In this document: positions 29,251-37,219 of the stretch, one piece after another | Layout: every line of letters starts with the position of its first letter | Position numbering within the stretch: the first letter of the stretch is position 1 | Assembly: GCF_003716875.1 (NCBI RefSeq) | Contig: NZ_CP033077.1 | Location: 868,001 to 932,000, forward strand | Direction of reading: 5' to 3' | Length of the DNA: 64,000 nt | Source: Vibrio zhugei | GTDB taxonomy: Bacteria; Pseudomonadota; Gammaproteobacteria; Enterobacterales; Vibrionaceae | Position numbers and translations under genes: made by a program | Notes under the pieces: model-generated | Databases searched by the model: none | What the model was told of the DNA's origin: nothing | The model's input: the letters and a program-made list of their open reading frames with translations, nothing else

Positions 29251-31123
29251 AAACGAGCAAGGTAACTTATCGACTGTCAAATCCCCCAGACGGTAGTGAG
29301 CATATATTGTCGTGGAACCGCTTAGGGATGCTGATTGGCGAAACGTTACCCGATGGCTCAACGACCCGTTACCGCCATGATATTTCTGGCCGAGTGATTT
29401 ACGAGCAATCGTCTGTTGGTGGGGTTACCGAATACCAATGGGACAAAGCCGAGCGTTTGGTGTATCTCAAGCGCGCCAACGGCACGTCGAAATCCTATGA
29501 ATACGACGAGCTAGGGCTGCTGAGCCAATGGCAACTCCCGGATACCAATGTCTTGTCTTATCAACGCGCCAAAGGCGGCGTGTTAAGAGCGATACATCTC
29601 AATGATGCCGTACTAACGCAACATATCTTCCAAAATGGCTTGGAAATGATGCGTAATCAAGGCGCGCTCAAAAGTCATTTTAACTATGACGACCAAGGCC
29701 GCCTCGTGAACCAATCGCAAATGGTGCAAGGGCGTGAAAAGCAGCGCCGCCAATATGCGTATGATGGGGCGGGCAACCTAACCCACATCGCGGATAAGCA
29801 GCGCGGCGACACGTTTTATGATTATGACCCACTGTCTCGGCTAACCGCGGTGCGGGGCAATTTGGATGAGCAGTTCACGCACGATGCGACAGGTAACCTC
29901 ATACCGAATCACCTCAACCTGAAAAACAGTGAGCTATTTGAGCATGCGCCGGGCAACCAACTGACAATCCATGGCGATAGCCACTACGAATACGATGAAT
30001 TTGGCCGGTTAATCAAAGAAAGCCGCGGCAAACAGCAAAGCTTAGTCACGCACTACGAATACGATTGCCAGCATCGCTTAATCAAGGCCACGATGCCTTT
30101 GGTCGCCGTATCGAAAAACGAGTGGTGGACAAAACCGGTGTGGAAACAATCACCGAGTTTTTATGGCAAGGCGATAATCTCATCGCGGAAATGACCAACA
30201 GCGAGGAGTATCAAAGCTATGTGTATGAGCCCGGCACCTTCCGCCCGTTGGCGCTGCTAGAAGGCGAAGGTCAAGATGCGAAGGTGTATCACTACCATCT
30301 TGACCAAATCGGCACGCCCTTAGATATTACCACCCCACAAGGCGACACGGTTTGGTCGGTACAATATCGCGCTTATGGTAATGTGTTTAAGAAAACCGTT
30401 GCGGAAATCGACAGCCCACTGCGCTTCCAGGGCCAGTATTTTGATGCGGAAACGGGGTTACATTACAACCGCCATCGGTACTATAATCCCCATGCAGGGC
30501 GTTTCATCACCATCGATCCCATTGGCCTTGCCGGTGGATTAAATAACTACCAATATGTGCCGAATCCGACGGGATGGGTGGATCCGCTGGGGTTGGCGAG
30601 AGAGGTCGGTAACTGTCCTGGCCATTCTGCTACTTCTGATGAAGGTATAGATTTGTCTGGTGAACCTAGTTTGCCCGATTTAAATAGTTATTCTACACCT
30701 TATCAACCTTTAAGTGCATCACAACGCAAGGTAATAAAGAATAAGATTGAACAACGGACCGTTTCTCAACGAGAATATCAGCATTATGATTGGGATAGAC
30801 GTTTTAGTAACAGGCGTAATCGTGGTGTTGATAGATTTTGGAGATCAGAAAAGAAAAGACTTAAAAACGGTCAACCGGGAACTAGGAAGTGGGATGAGGC
30901 TCAAACAGAAGCTATATTAAATGGCAAAAAACCTAAATTTGAGGGTAATACAATGGAAGCGCACCATCGATATAATGCTTTATCTTATCCTCATCTAGCG
31001 GATAATCCTCTGAATTTGTATCCGGCAACAAAATATGAGCATTTATATCGTTGGCACGGTGGAAACTTTAGAAATGAAACGAGTGGGAAACCATTGAATG
31101 TTAATGTAAAGGAGGAGTTTTAA
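29251..31123 (+). pseudogene. Orphan rhs cassette 2: broken Rhs with HNH-type nuclease tip
   Basis: Rhs sequence starts at AACGAGCAAGG (29251) without a start codon. Compared with the full-length rhs it has an extra base in a C run near 29283, an in-frame loss of about 170 codons after KRANGTS, and a 34-bp deletion at about 30098 between two ACGATGCC repeats that shifts the frame. The second frame (from about 30065) runs through DPLGL at 30595. The 175-residue tip ends with MEAHHRYNALSYPHLADNPL and YEHLYRWHGGNFRN, an HNH/Endo VII-type nuclease pattern with paired His. The tip is intact, so the cassette could still donate it by recombination. Confidence 0.82.
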
Positions 31124-31464
31124 TGTCTAAAATATCTATATCAGTTAGTAAGCCATTGGATAATATTGACGCTGCAAAATTTCTGCATAAGACTTTAGGT
31201 ATGTCATTAGTCGCAGCTAAAAAGACATTAGGTTATGGTTATGAAGGTGTTTTCTTTACAGCAGAATTATTCTTAAACGATTACTCGGAAGTTGCAAAGA
31301 AAATTCGTAGTATTCTTAGATATTTTGATTCTATTGGTGTGGAGTTGTATATCGTTGAAATATCCTCAGAAGAAGATTGGGAAGGCAAGATTAATGATGA
31401 TAATAGAATATCTAGAGAAGAACTGATAAATATACTGGATGAATCTGAAGATAAATATGAATAA
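31123..31464 (+). CDS. Probable immunity protein for the cassette 2 nuclease
   Basis: 113 residues; its ATG overlaps the toxin stop by one base (TAATG), with AAGGAGGAG just upstream, a strong ribosome-binding site. Alternating helices and strands and an acidic C-terminus. Family not recognised; role inferred from the toxin-immunity arrangement. Confidence 0.75.
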   Translation: MSKISISVSKPLDNIDAAKFLHKTLGMSLVAAKKTLGYGYEGVFFTAELFLNDYSEVAKKIRSILRYFDSIGVELYIVEISSEEDWEGKINDDNRISREELINILDESEDKYE

Positions 31465-31781
31465 TTTTTATGCTCATCATTTCAATGAAGAGCATTTAGC
31501 ATCTGGTCTGCCTGCTAGTCATGAGTCTATGAACAGTGATTGGAGGGATTAGAAAAAATAAGCGGACCACTGAGAATAATATAAGAGCGTGATCATAACT
31601 CTGTCTAAGCTAACTTTGGCTAAAATAGTTAATACTCCATCTCAGTTCCTAATCAAGTGGCTCTCCAGTTGAGACAATGCTTTAATCCAGTTCTGGGTGG
31701 GCATTGTCTATTTCTTAGAAGCGTTCAATATCTCATCGTATAATCGTTTTAGTAAACAGTCACTCTTCATGCTATTAGATA
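31465..31781. other. Spacer after cassette 2 with a conserved stem-loop
   Basis: No gene seen. A stem of GACAATG (31673-31679) and CATTGTC (31702-31708) is followed by TATTTCTT. The surrounding bases, including CCAGTTGAGACA upstream and TTCAATATCTCA downstream, match the spacer at about 24895-24975, so this is a shared post-immunity spacer. Confidence 0.6.
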
Positions 31782-33772
31782 GCGGGTTACACCACGCTGT
31801 ATACCTATCATATTGATTATCTCCCGAACGGGTTAGTGAGCAAAGAAACCACGTTTGACGGCCGAAGCCTTGCGTACACCTATGACTTAAACGGTAAGCT
31901 CTTAAGTAAAGTGGAAACCGGCACCAGTGGCACTGAGCTTGAAACCACCTTTGAGCGTGATGCGCTCGGTCGGTTGCTGGTAAAAACGCTGCCGGATGGT
32001 TCAAAAATAGCATATCAATACGATGCTAACGGTAACCTCACTTCGGTCGATGACGGTGAAACGCCGTTAGCGTGGCGTTATGACATCATGGACCGTGTGA
32101 TTGAATCGCACGCCGGTTGGTCATCGCAATACTATGAATACGATGCGCTAGGGCTACTGAGCCAATGGCAACTGCCGGATACCAATGTCTTGTCTTATCA
32201 GCGGGCCAAAGGCGGCGTGTTAAGAGCGATACATCTTAATGATAAGGTACTAACGCAGCATATTTTCCAAAATGGCTTGGAAATGATGCGTAATCAAGGC
32301 GCGCTCAAAAGTCATTTTAACTATGACGACCAAGGTCGCCTCGTGAACCAATCGCAAATGGTGCAAGGGCGTGAAAAGCAGCGCCGCCAATATGCGTATG
32401 ATGGGGCGGGCAACCTAACGCACATCGCCGATAAGCAGCGCGGCGACACGTTTTATGATTACGACCCTCTGTCTCGGCTAACCGCGGTGCGGGGCAATTT
32501 GGATGAGCAGTTCACGCATGATGCGACAGGTAACCTCATACCCAATCACCTCAATCTGAAAAACAGTGAGCTATTTGAGCATGCGCCGGGCAACCAACTG
32601 AAAATTAATGGCGATAGCCATTACGAATACGATGAGTTTGGCCGGTTAATCAAAGAAAGCCGCGGCAAACAGCAAAGCTTAGTCACGCACTACGAATACT
32701 ATTGCCAGCATCGCTTAATCAAGGTCACCATGCCCGATGGTAGCCAAGCGCATTACCGCTACGACGCCTTTGGTCGCCGTATTGAAAAACGAGTGATGGA
32801 CAAAACCGGTGTGGAAACCACCATCGAGTTTTTATGGCAAGGCGATAATCTCATCGCGGAAATGACCAACAGCGAGCAGTATCAAAGCTATGTGTATGAG
32901 CCCGGTACCTTCCGCCCGCTCGCTTTATTGAAAGGCGAAGGTATAGAAGCAGAGGTTTATCACTACCACCTAGACCAAATCGGTACGCCTTTAGATATTA
33001 CCACCCCACAAGGTGACACGGTTTGGTCGGTACAATATCGCGCTTATGGGAATGTGTTTAAGAAAACCGTTGCGAAAATCGACAGCCCACTGCGCTTCCA
33101 AGGTCAGTATTTTGATGCGGAGACGGGGTTACATTACAACCGTCACCGGTATTATAATCCGAGTGCAGGGCGTTTCATCACCATCGACCCCATTGGCCTT
33201 GCCGGTGGTTTGAATAACTACCAATATGTGCCGAATCCGACGGGGTGGGTGGATCCGTTGGGGTTGCATGATATTCCTGGTAAGGGACCGTGTAAAAAAA
33301 ATGATAGTCCCCAAGTTACTAATTCAAGTCAAAGTACTCCACCAGAATCATCTTTAACTGAGGAGGACTATAAGAAGAGAGTTGAGCTTTTGGAGAATTT
33401 ATATGGTACTGATAATGTCACTCTCTAGACAAGCATGGAGCTCAAACCGGAATTCAATCACAGTATAAAAGGGTTCAAGATATAAATTATCCAAACCCCA
33501 CCACCGGAGAACCTGGACTTCCAACAAAAAAGGCTAGTATGTTTTTAACTCATAAGGACCATTATCAGACATTGAGACGCGCTATTCTTGAGAAGAAAAA
33601 AAACAAGTCTAGAAATGAAATACCAGTTCAATTTGATAGACAAATAGGGCTAAGTATTAAAAACCAAGGAACTCATGCCAATAGAGGTCCTTTTACTGAA
33701 TCACAAACTAACAAAGCGGTTGTTAGATTTGATCCTAATAGTGGTAAATTTTTTACCGCATATCCTGAATAG
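31782..33772 (+). pseudogene. Orphan rhs cassette 3: truncated Rhs, toxin tip split by a frameshift
   Basis: Rhs sequence starts at 31782 (AGYTTLYTY) and jumps in frame to HIDYLPNG, skipping 435 bases of the full-length gene between two ACCTAT repeats. The core then runs to DPLGL at 33266. The tip starts with the same IPGKGPCKK linker as cassette 1 and stops at TAG 33426. The frame resumes from about 33422 as DKHGAQTGIQSQYKRVQD and ends at 33772, so one CT unit appears lost from a CTCTCT run. Joined, the tip is about 168 residues, with an end (VVRFDPNSGKFFTAYPE) reminiscent of small ribonuclease toxins. I do not recognise the family. Confidence 0.8.
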
Positions 33773-33782
33773 GTAGGTTGTT

Positions 33783-34115
33783 ATGATAAATAAAGTTAAT
33801 TTTGAAGATGTTTCGGGCTTTTCTTTACCTGAAAGTCTAATGGGTTTTTATGAAAAAAATAATGGAAAATTACCTGCTACTTTTAAGTTCAAAAAGGTTG
33901 GTTTCATTCTGGAATTACAGTATTTTTTAGATATATATGATGTCAATAATTATGATGATAAAACTGGACTTATATCTTTTGCTGTAACGTCTGATGGAAA
34001 TGAGCTATTGGTTAGCTCGAAAAATGAAAGTTCAGATATTTTTCAGAAAGAATGTGGTGAAATAGATAAGATAGGAATCTTAATGGATGATTTAGTGACA
34101 GCTGAAAAATTTTAA
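33783..34115 (+). CDS. SUKH (SMI1/KNR4)-type immunity protein for cassette 3
   Basis: 110 residues preceded by AGGTAGG. The N-terminus (SLPESLMGFYEKNNGKLP) and the later ISFAVTSDGNELLVSS strand pair fit the SMI1/KNR4 (SUKH) fold, one of the commonest immunity families of polymorphic toxins. It begins 10 bases after the toxin frame ends. It remains intact although its toxin is split, as expected for an orphan immunity gene kept for protection. Confidence 0.78.
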   Translation: MINKVNFEDVSGFSLPESLMGFYEKNNGKLPATFKFKKVGFILELQYFLDIYDVNNYDDKTGLISFAVTSDGNELLVSSKNESSDIFQKECGEIDKIGILMDDLVTAEKF

Positions 34116-34183
34116 TTTCCTGATGTCAACTTAAAACAAAAATAATGGGGTCAAGTTAGCTGGCTGAGATGGACTAGATTTAT

Positions 34184-35271
34184 CCCGATTTCAGATAATA
34201 AGTGCGACATTCATGGAAAGCGTAGAAGAAGAAGCCAACTGCTGAAAGTGGTACGCTCTTCTCGCCAAAGAAACAAGCAGTACTACCATGAATTATCAGC
34301 AGTTGACCGAAGGCAGAAGATACCAGATTTCTGCTCTTTTGGAACGGGGAATTTCGGTTCCTGAAATAGCTAAAACAGTTCAGTGCCACCGCTCGACGGT
34401 ATACCGTGAGCTTAAACGCGGTCGGAAGGGAGAGCATTATTGCCCTAACGAAGCCCAGATGTCGTCTACCAAAAAGCGCAAAACAGCACGTAAATACCGA
34501 ATACCAAAGGAACGTGTCGATTTTATCCGCCTTCTTTTAGAAACAGATTGGAGTCCAGAGCAGATTTCTAATGTATTAACGAAAATTGGTGCATCTGTCA
34601 GTCATGAGTGGATCTATCGCTTTGTTGCTCAAGATAAACGCTTGGGCGGTAAGTTATATCGTCACTTGAGACAAGGTCATAAGCGGTATCGCCGAGGTAA
34701 ACAAGAGAAAGCTCCAGCGATAAAAAATGCCGTTTCGATTGATGATAGACCAAGCATCGTTGACAGTAAGGAGCGGTTTGGTGACTGGGAAATCGACACT
34801 GTGCTAGGTAAGCATGGTACAGGTGCAATGGTGACTATTTTAGAGCGTAAGACTCGATTTTACGTGGTAAAGAAAGTGCCATCTAAGTCAGCGGATGATG
34901 TCACCAAAGCGACAATAGAGCTACTGAAGCCCTATAAGAAACATGTCCATACCATTACGGCAGATAACGGGCGAGAGTTTGCAGGTCATGAAACCATCGC
35001 AAAAGAATTAAAGGCTGATGTGTACTTTGCTCATCCGTACAGTTCTTGGGAGCGTGGTGCTAATGAGAATGCGAACGGTCTTTTAAGGCAATATGTGAAG
35101 AAAGGAACCGATCTAACGACAGTGACGGACATCGATATAGAGTTCGCTTTATCGCGGATAAATTACCGTCCGAGAAAGTGTTTAGGCTTCAAGCAGGCAG
35201 CCATTATATTTGAGGAGATGGCTTTAGCTTCTTGATATTGGAGAGTGTCGCACTTCGCAGTTGAATTCGGG
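34184..35271 (+). mobile_element. IS30-family insertion sequence, copy B
   Basis: Same element as copy A in the opposite orientation, 1088 bp. It differs near its left end (GAAAGCGTAGAAGAAGAAGC in place of the A/C/D sequence) and by a synonymous base early in the transposase. Flanks (TTTAT left, CATAA right) show no target duplication, which suggests later recombination. Confidence 0.92.
34288..35235 (+). CDS. IS30-family transposase (copy B)
   Basis: 315 residues, protein identical to copy A: helix-turn-helix, DDE core, no disruption. Probably functional. Confidence 0.95.
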   Translation: MNYQQLTEGRRYQISALLERGISVPEIAKTVQCHRSTVYRELKRGRKGEHYCPNEAQMSSTKKRKTARKYRIPKERVDFIRLLLETDWSPEQISNVLTKIGASVSHEWIYRFVAQDKRLGGKLYRHLRQGHKRYRRGKQEKAPAIKNAVSIDDRPSIVDSKERFGDWEIDTVLGKHGTGAMVTILERKTRFYVVKKVPSKSADDVTKATIELLKPYKKHVHTITADNGREFAGHETIAKELKADVYFAHPYSSWERGANENANGLLRQYVKKGTDLTTVTDIDIEFALSRINYRPRKCLGFKQAAIIFEEMALAS

Positions 35272-35382
35272 CATAATTGGCTGTTTGAGTTTTAACCCAC
35301 CAATCGTCATACTTAAGACTCTTGAACTGTTTAAAGGAAGTGTAATCCTCATCTACTCTGTATGTTACCGTTCTAGAAAGGT

Positions 35383-35553
35383 ATTGGTTATAACATTTTT
35401 GTAGATTTACCTTCTACGATTCTTGCGACTAAACGAGTCGGGTATGTGACGTCCACCAAAGGTAAATCCCAAGGGTCACTGGAATTAAAGTCCGCACAAG
35501 ATGTATTAAATAAACCCGTGACCATTAATGAACTGACAGTGAGCGCATCATGA
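35383..35553 (+). pseudogene. vasX-like 3' remnant
   Basis: The last 56 codons of a second vasX-like gene (IGYNIFVDLPSTILATKRVG ... ending NELTVSAS), closely matching the end of the intact gene at 43675. Upstream, from about 35300, the similarity continues only as decayed sequence with indels. The stop overlaps the truncated tsiV2-like gene (ATGA), as in the intact pair. Confidence 0.88.
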
Positions 35554-35996
35554 TTTCCAATGAAGAAATAAAACAACGGCAAGCACAGCTAGATAGCGAA
35601 GAGGTTATCTTTGAATGGGAAGCGATGTATCCTGCTATTGTTGGTAAAAATGGGAAGTTAATAAGATTTTGTATTGGTGCTTTGCCCATGTTAATTGTAG
35701 GAATGTTATTGACTTGGCTTGTTATAGTGGAAGACGCCTATATTATGTTGTTTCCCATATATTCGGCATTAATATTAGCCTTTTATTTTGTCTACTGTCT
35801 TCAATTATCTGATAATAGATGTCGTTATCAATTAACCAAAAAAGGGGTTATTACCTATACACAGCAAAATATCCCAGAATCAGTATATGGCTTTTTTAGA
35901 GGATTTGCTTGGTTTGGAATGGGAGTCTGTGTTGTCGCAGCGGTTGTAGTTGGCCCAGCGGTATTTGTTGGGGCAGGAGCATTTGCATTGATGTCG
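35550..35996 (+). pseudogene. tsiV2-like immunity gene truncated by IS30 copy C
   Basis: About 149 codons nearly identical to the N-terminal 149 of the intact immunity gene at 43672, including all three membrane helices (near 38-60, 62-82 and 116-147). Copy C cuts it right after FALMS; the C-terminal hydrophilic 100 residues are gone, and the frame runs on 16 codons into the insertion. Whether the membrane part alone could protect is unknown. Confidence 0.88.
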
Positions 35997-37085
35997 CCCG
36001 AATTCAACTGCGAAGTGCGACACTCTCCAATATCAAGAAGCTAAAGCCATCTCCTCAAATATAATGGCTGCCTGCTTGAAGCCTAAACACTTTCTCGGAC
36101 GGTAATTTATCCGCGATAAAGCGAACTCTATATCGATGTCCGTCACTGTCGTTAGATCGGTTCCTTTCTTCACATATTGCCTTAAAAGACCGTTCGCATT
36201 CTCATTAGCACCACGCTCCCAAGAACTGTACGGATGAGCAAAGTACACATCAGCCTTTAATTCTTTTGCGATGGTTTCATGACCTGCAAACTCTCGCCCG
36301 TTATCTGCCGTAATGGTATGGACATGTTTCTTATAGGGCTTCAGTAGCTCTATTGTCGCTTTGGTGACATCATCCGCTGACTTAGATGGCACTTTCTTTA
36401 CCACGTAAAATCGAGTCTTACGCTCTAAAATAGTCACCATTGCACCTGTACCATGCTTACCTAGCACAGTGTCGATTTCCCAGTCACCAAACCGCTCCTT
36501 ACTGTCAACGATGCTTGGTCTATCATCAATCGAAACGGCATTTTTTATCGCTGGAGCTTTCTCTTGTTTACCTCGGCGATACCGCTTATGACCTTGTCTC
36601 AAGTGACGATATAACTTACCGCCCAAGCGTTTATCTTGAGCAACAAAGCGATAGATCCACTCATGACTGACAGATGCACCAATTTTCGTTAATACATTAG
36701 AAATCTGCTCTGGACTCCAATCTGTTTCTAAAAGAAGGCGGATAAAATCGACACGTTCCTTTGGTATTCGGTATTTACGTGCTGTTTTGCGCTTTTTGGT
36801 AGACGACATCTGGGCTTCGTTAGGGCAATAATGCTCTCCCTTCCGACCGCGTTTAAGCTCACGGTATACCGTCGAGCGGTGGCACTGAACTGTTTTAGCT
36901 ATTTCAGGAACCGAAATTCCCCGTTCCAAAAGAGCAGAAATCTGGTATCTTCTGCCTTCGGTCAACTGTTGATAATTCATGGTAGTACTGCTTGTTTCTT
37001 TGGCGAGAAGAGCGTACCACTTTCAGCAGTTGGCTTCCTCTTCTACATATTTCCATGAATGTCGCACTTATTATCTGAAATCGGG
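35997..37085 (-). mobile_element. IS30-family insertion sequence, copy C
   Basis: 1089 bp, same orientation as copy A. It joins a truncated tsiV2-like gene (left) to another vasX tail remnant (right). Flanking dinucleotides (CG left, GG right) do not match, so sequence has probably been lost on one side since insertion. Confidence 0.92.
36033..36980 (-). CDS. IS30-family transposase (copy C)
   Basis: 315 residues, identical in protein sequence to copy A and intact. Confidence 0.95.
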   Translation of the reverse strand: MNYQQLTEGRRYQISALLERGISVPEIAKTVQCHRSTVYRELKRGRKGEHYCPNEAQMSSTKKRKTARKYRIPKERVDFIRLLLETDWSPEQISNVLTKIGASVSHEWIYRFVAQDKRLGGKLYRHLRQGHKRYRRGKQEKAPAIKNAVSIDDRPSIVDSKERFGDWEIDTVLGKHGTGAMVTILERKTRFYVVKKVPSKSADDVTKATIELLKPYKKHVHTITADNGREFAGHETIAKELKADVYFAHPYSSWERGANENANGLLRQYVKKGTDLTTVTDIDIEFALSRINYRPRKCLGFKQAAIIFEEMALAS

Positions 37086-37184
37086 GGTATTGCTTATAAC
37101 ATTTTCCTAGATTTACCCTCTACGGTTCTTGCGACTAAACGAGTTGAATATGTGACATCCACGAAAGGTAAGTCCCAAGGATAA
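37086..37184 (+). pseudogene. Second vasX-like tail remnant, fused to vgrG2
   Basis: The frame from 37089 reads IAYNIFLDLPSTVLATKRVE...TSTKGKSQG and then stops at TAA 37182. It matches the remnant at 35383 and the intact vasX, but breaks off at CAAGGA and continues as vgrG sequence. It marks the recombination point that removed the native vgrG2 start. Confidence 0.85.
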
Positions 37185-37219
37185 TTATAAGTAAAATCGA
37201 TGGGTTAGATGACGATACG

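Noticed and set aside
20533..33426. Many short repeated blocks resembling a repeat array or CRISPR
   Set aside because: They are coding YD repeats and duplicated rhs cores; there are no regular spacers or identical short direct repeats.
33400..33440. Programmed frameshift joining the two halves of the cassette 3 toxin
   Set aside because: No classic slippery heptamer or downstream pseudoknot is evident, and the neighbouring cassette 2 is also broken; a simple 2-base loss is more likely.
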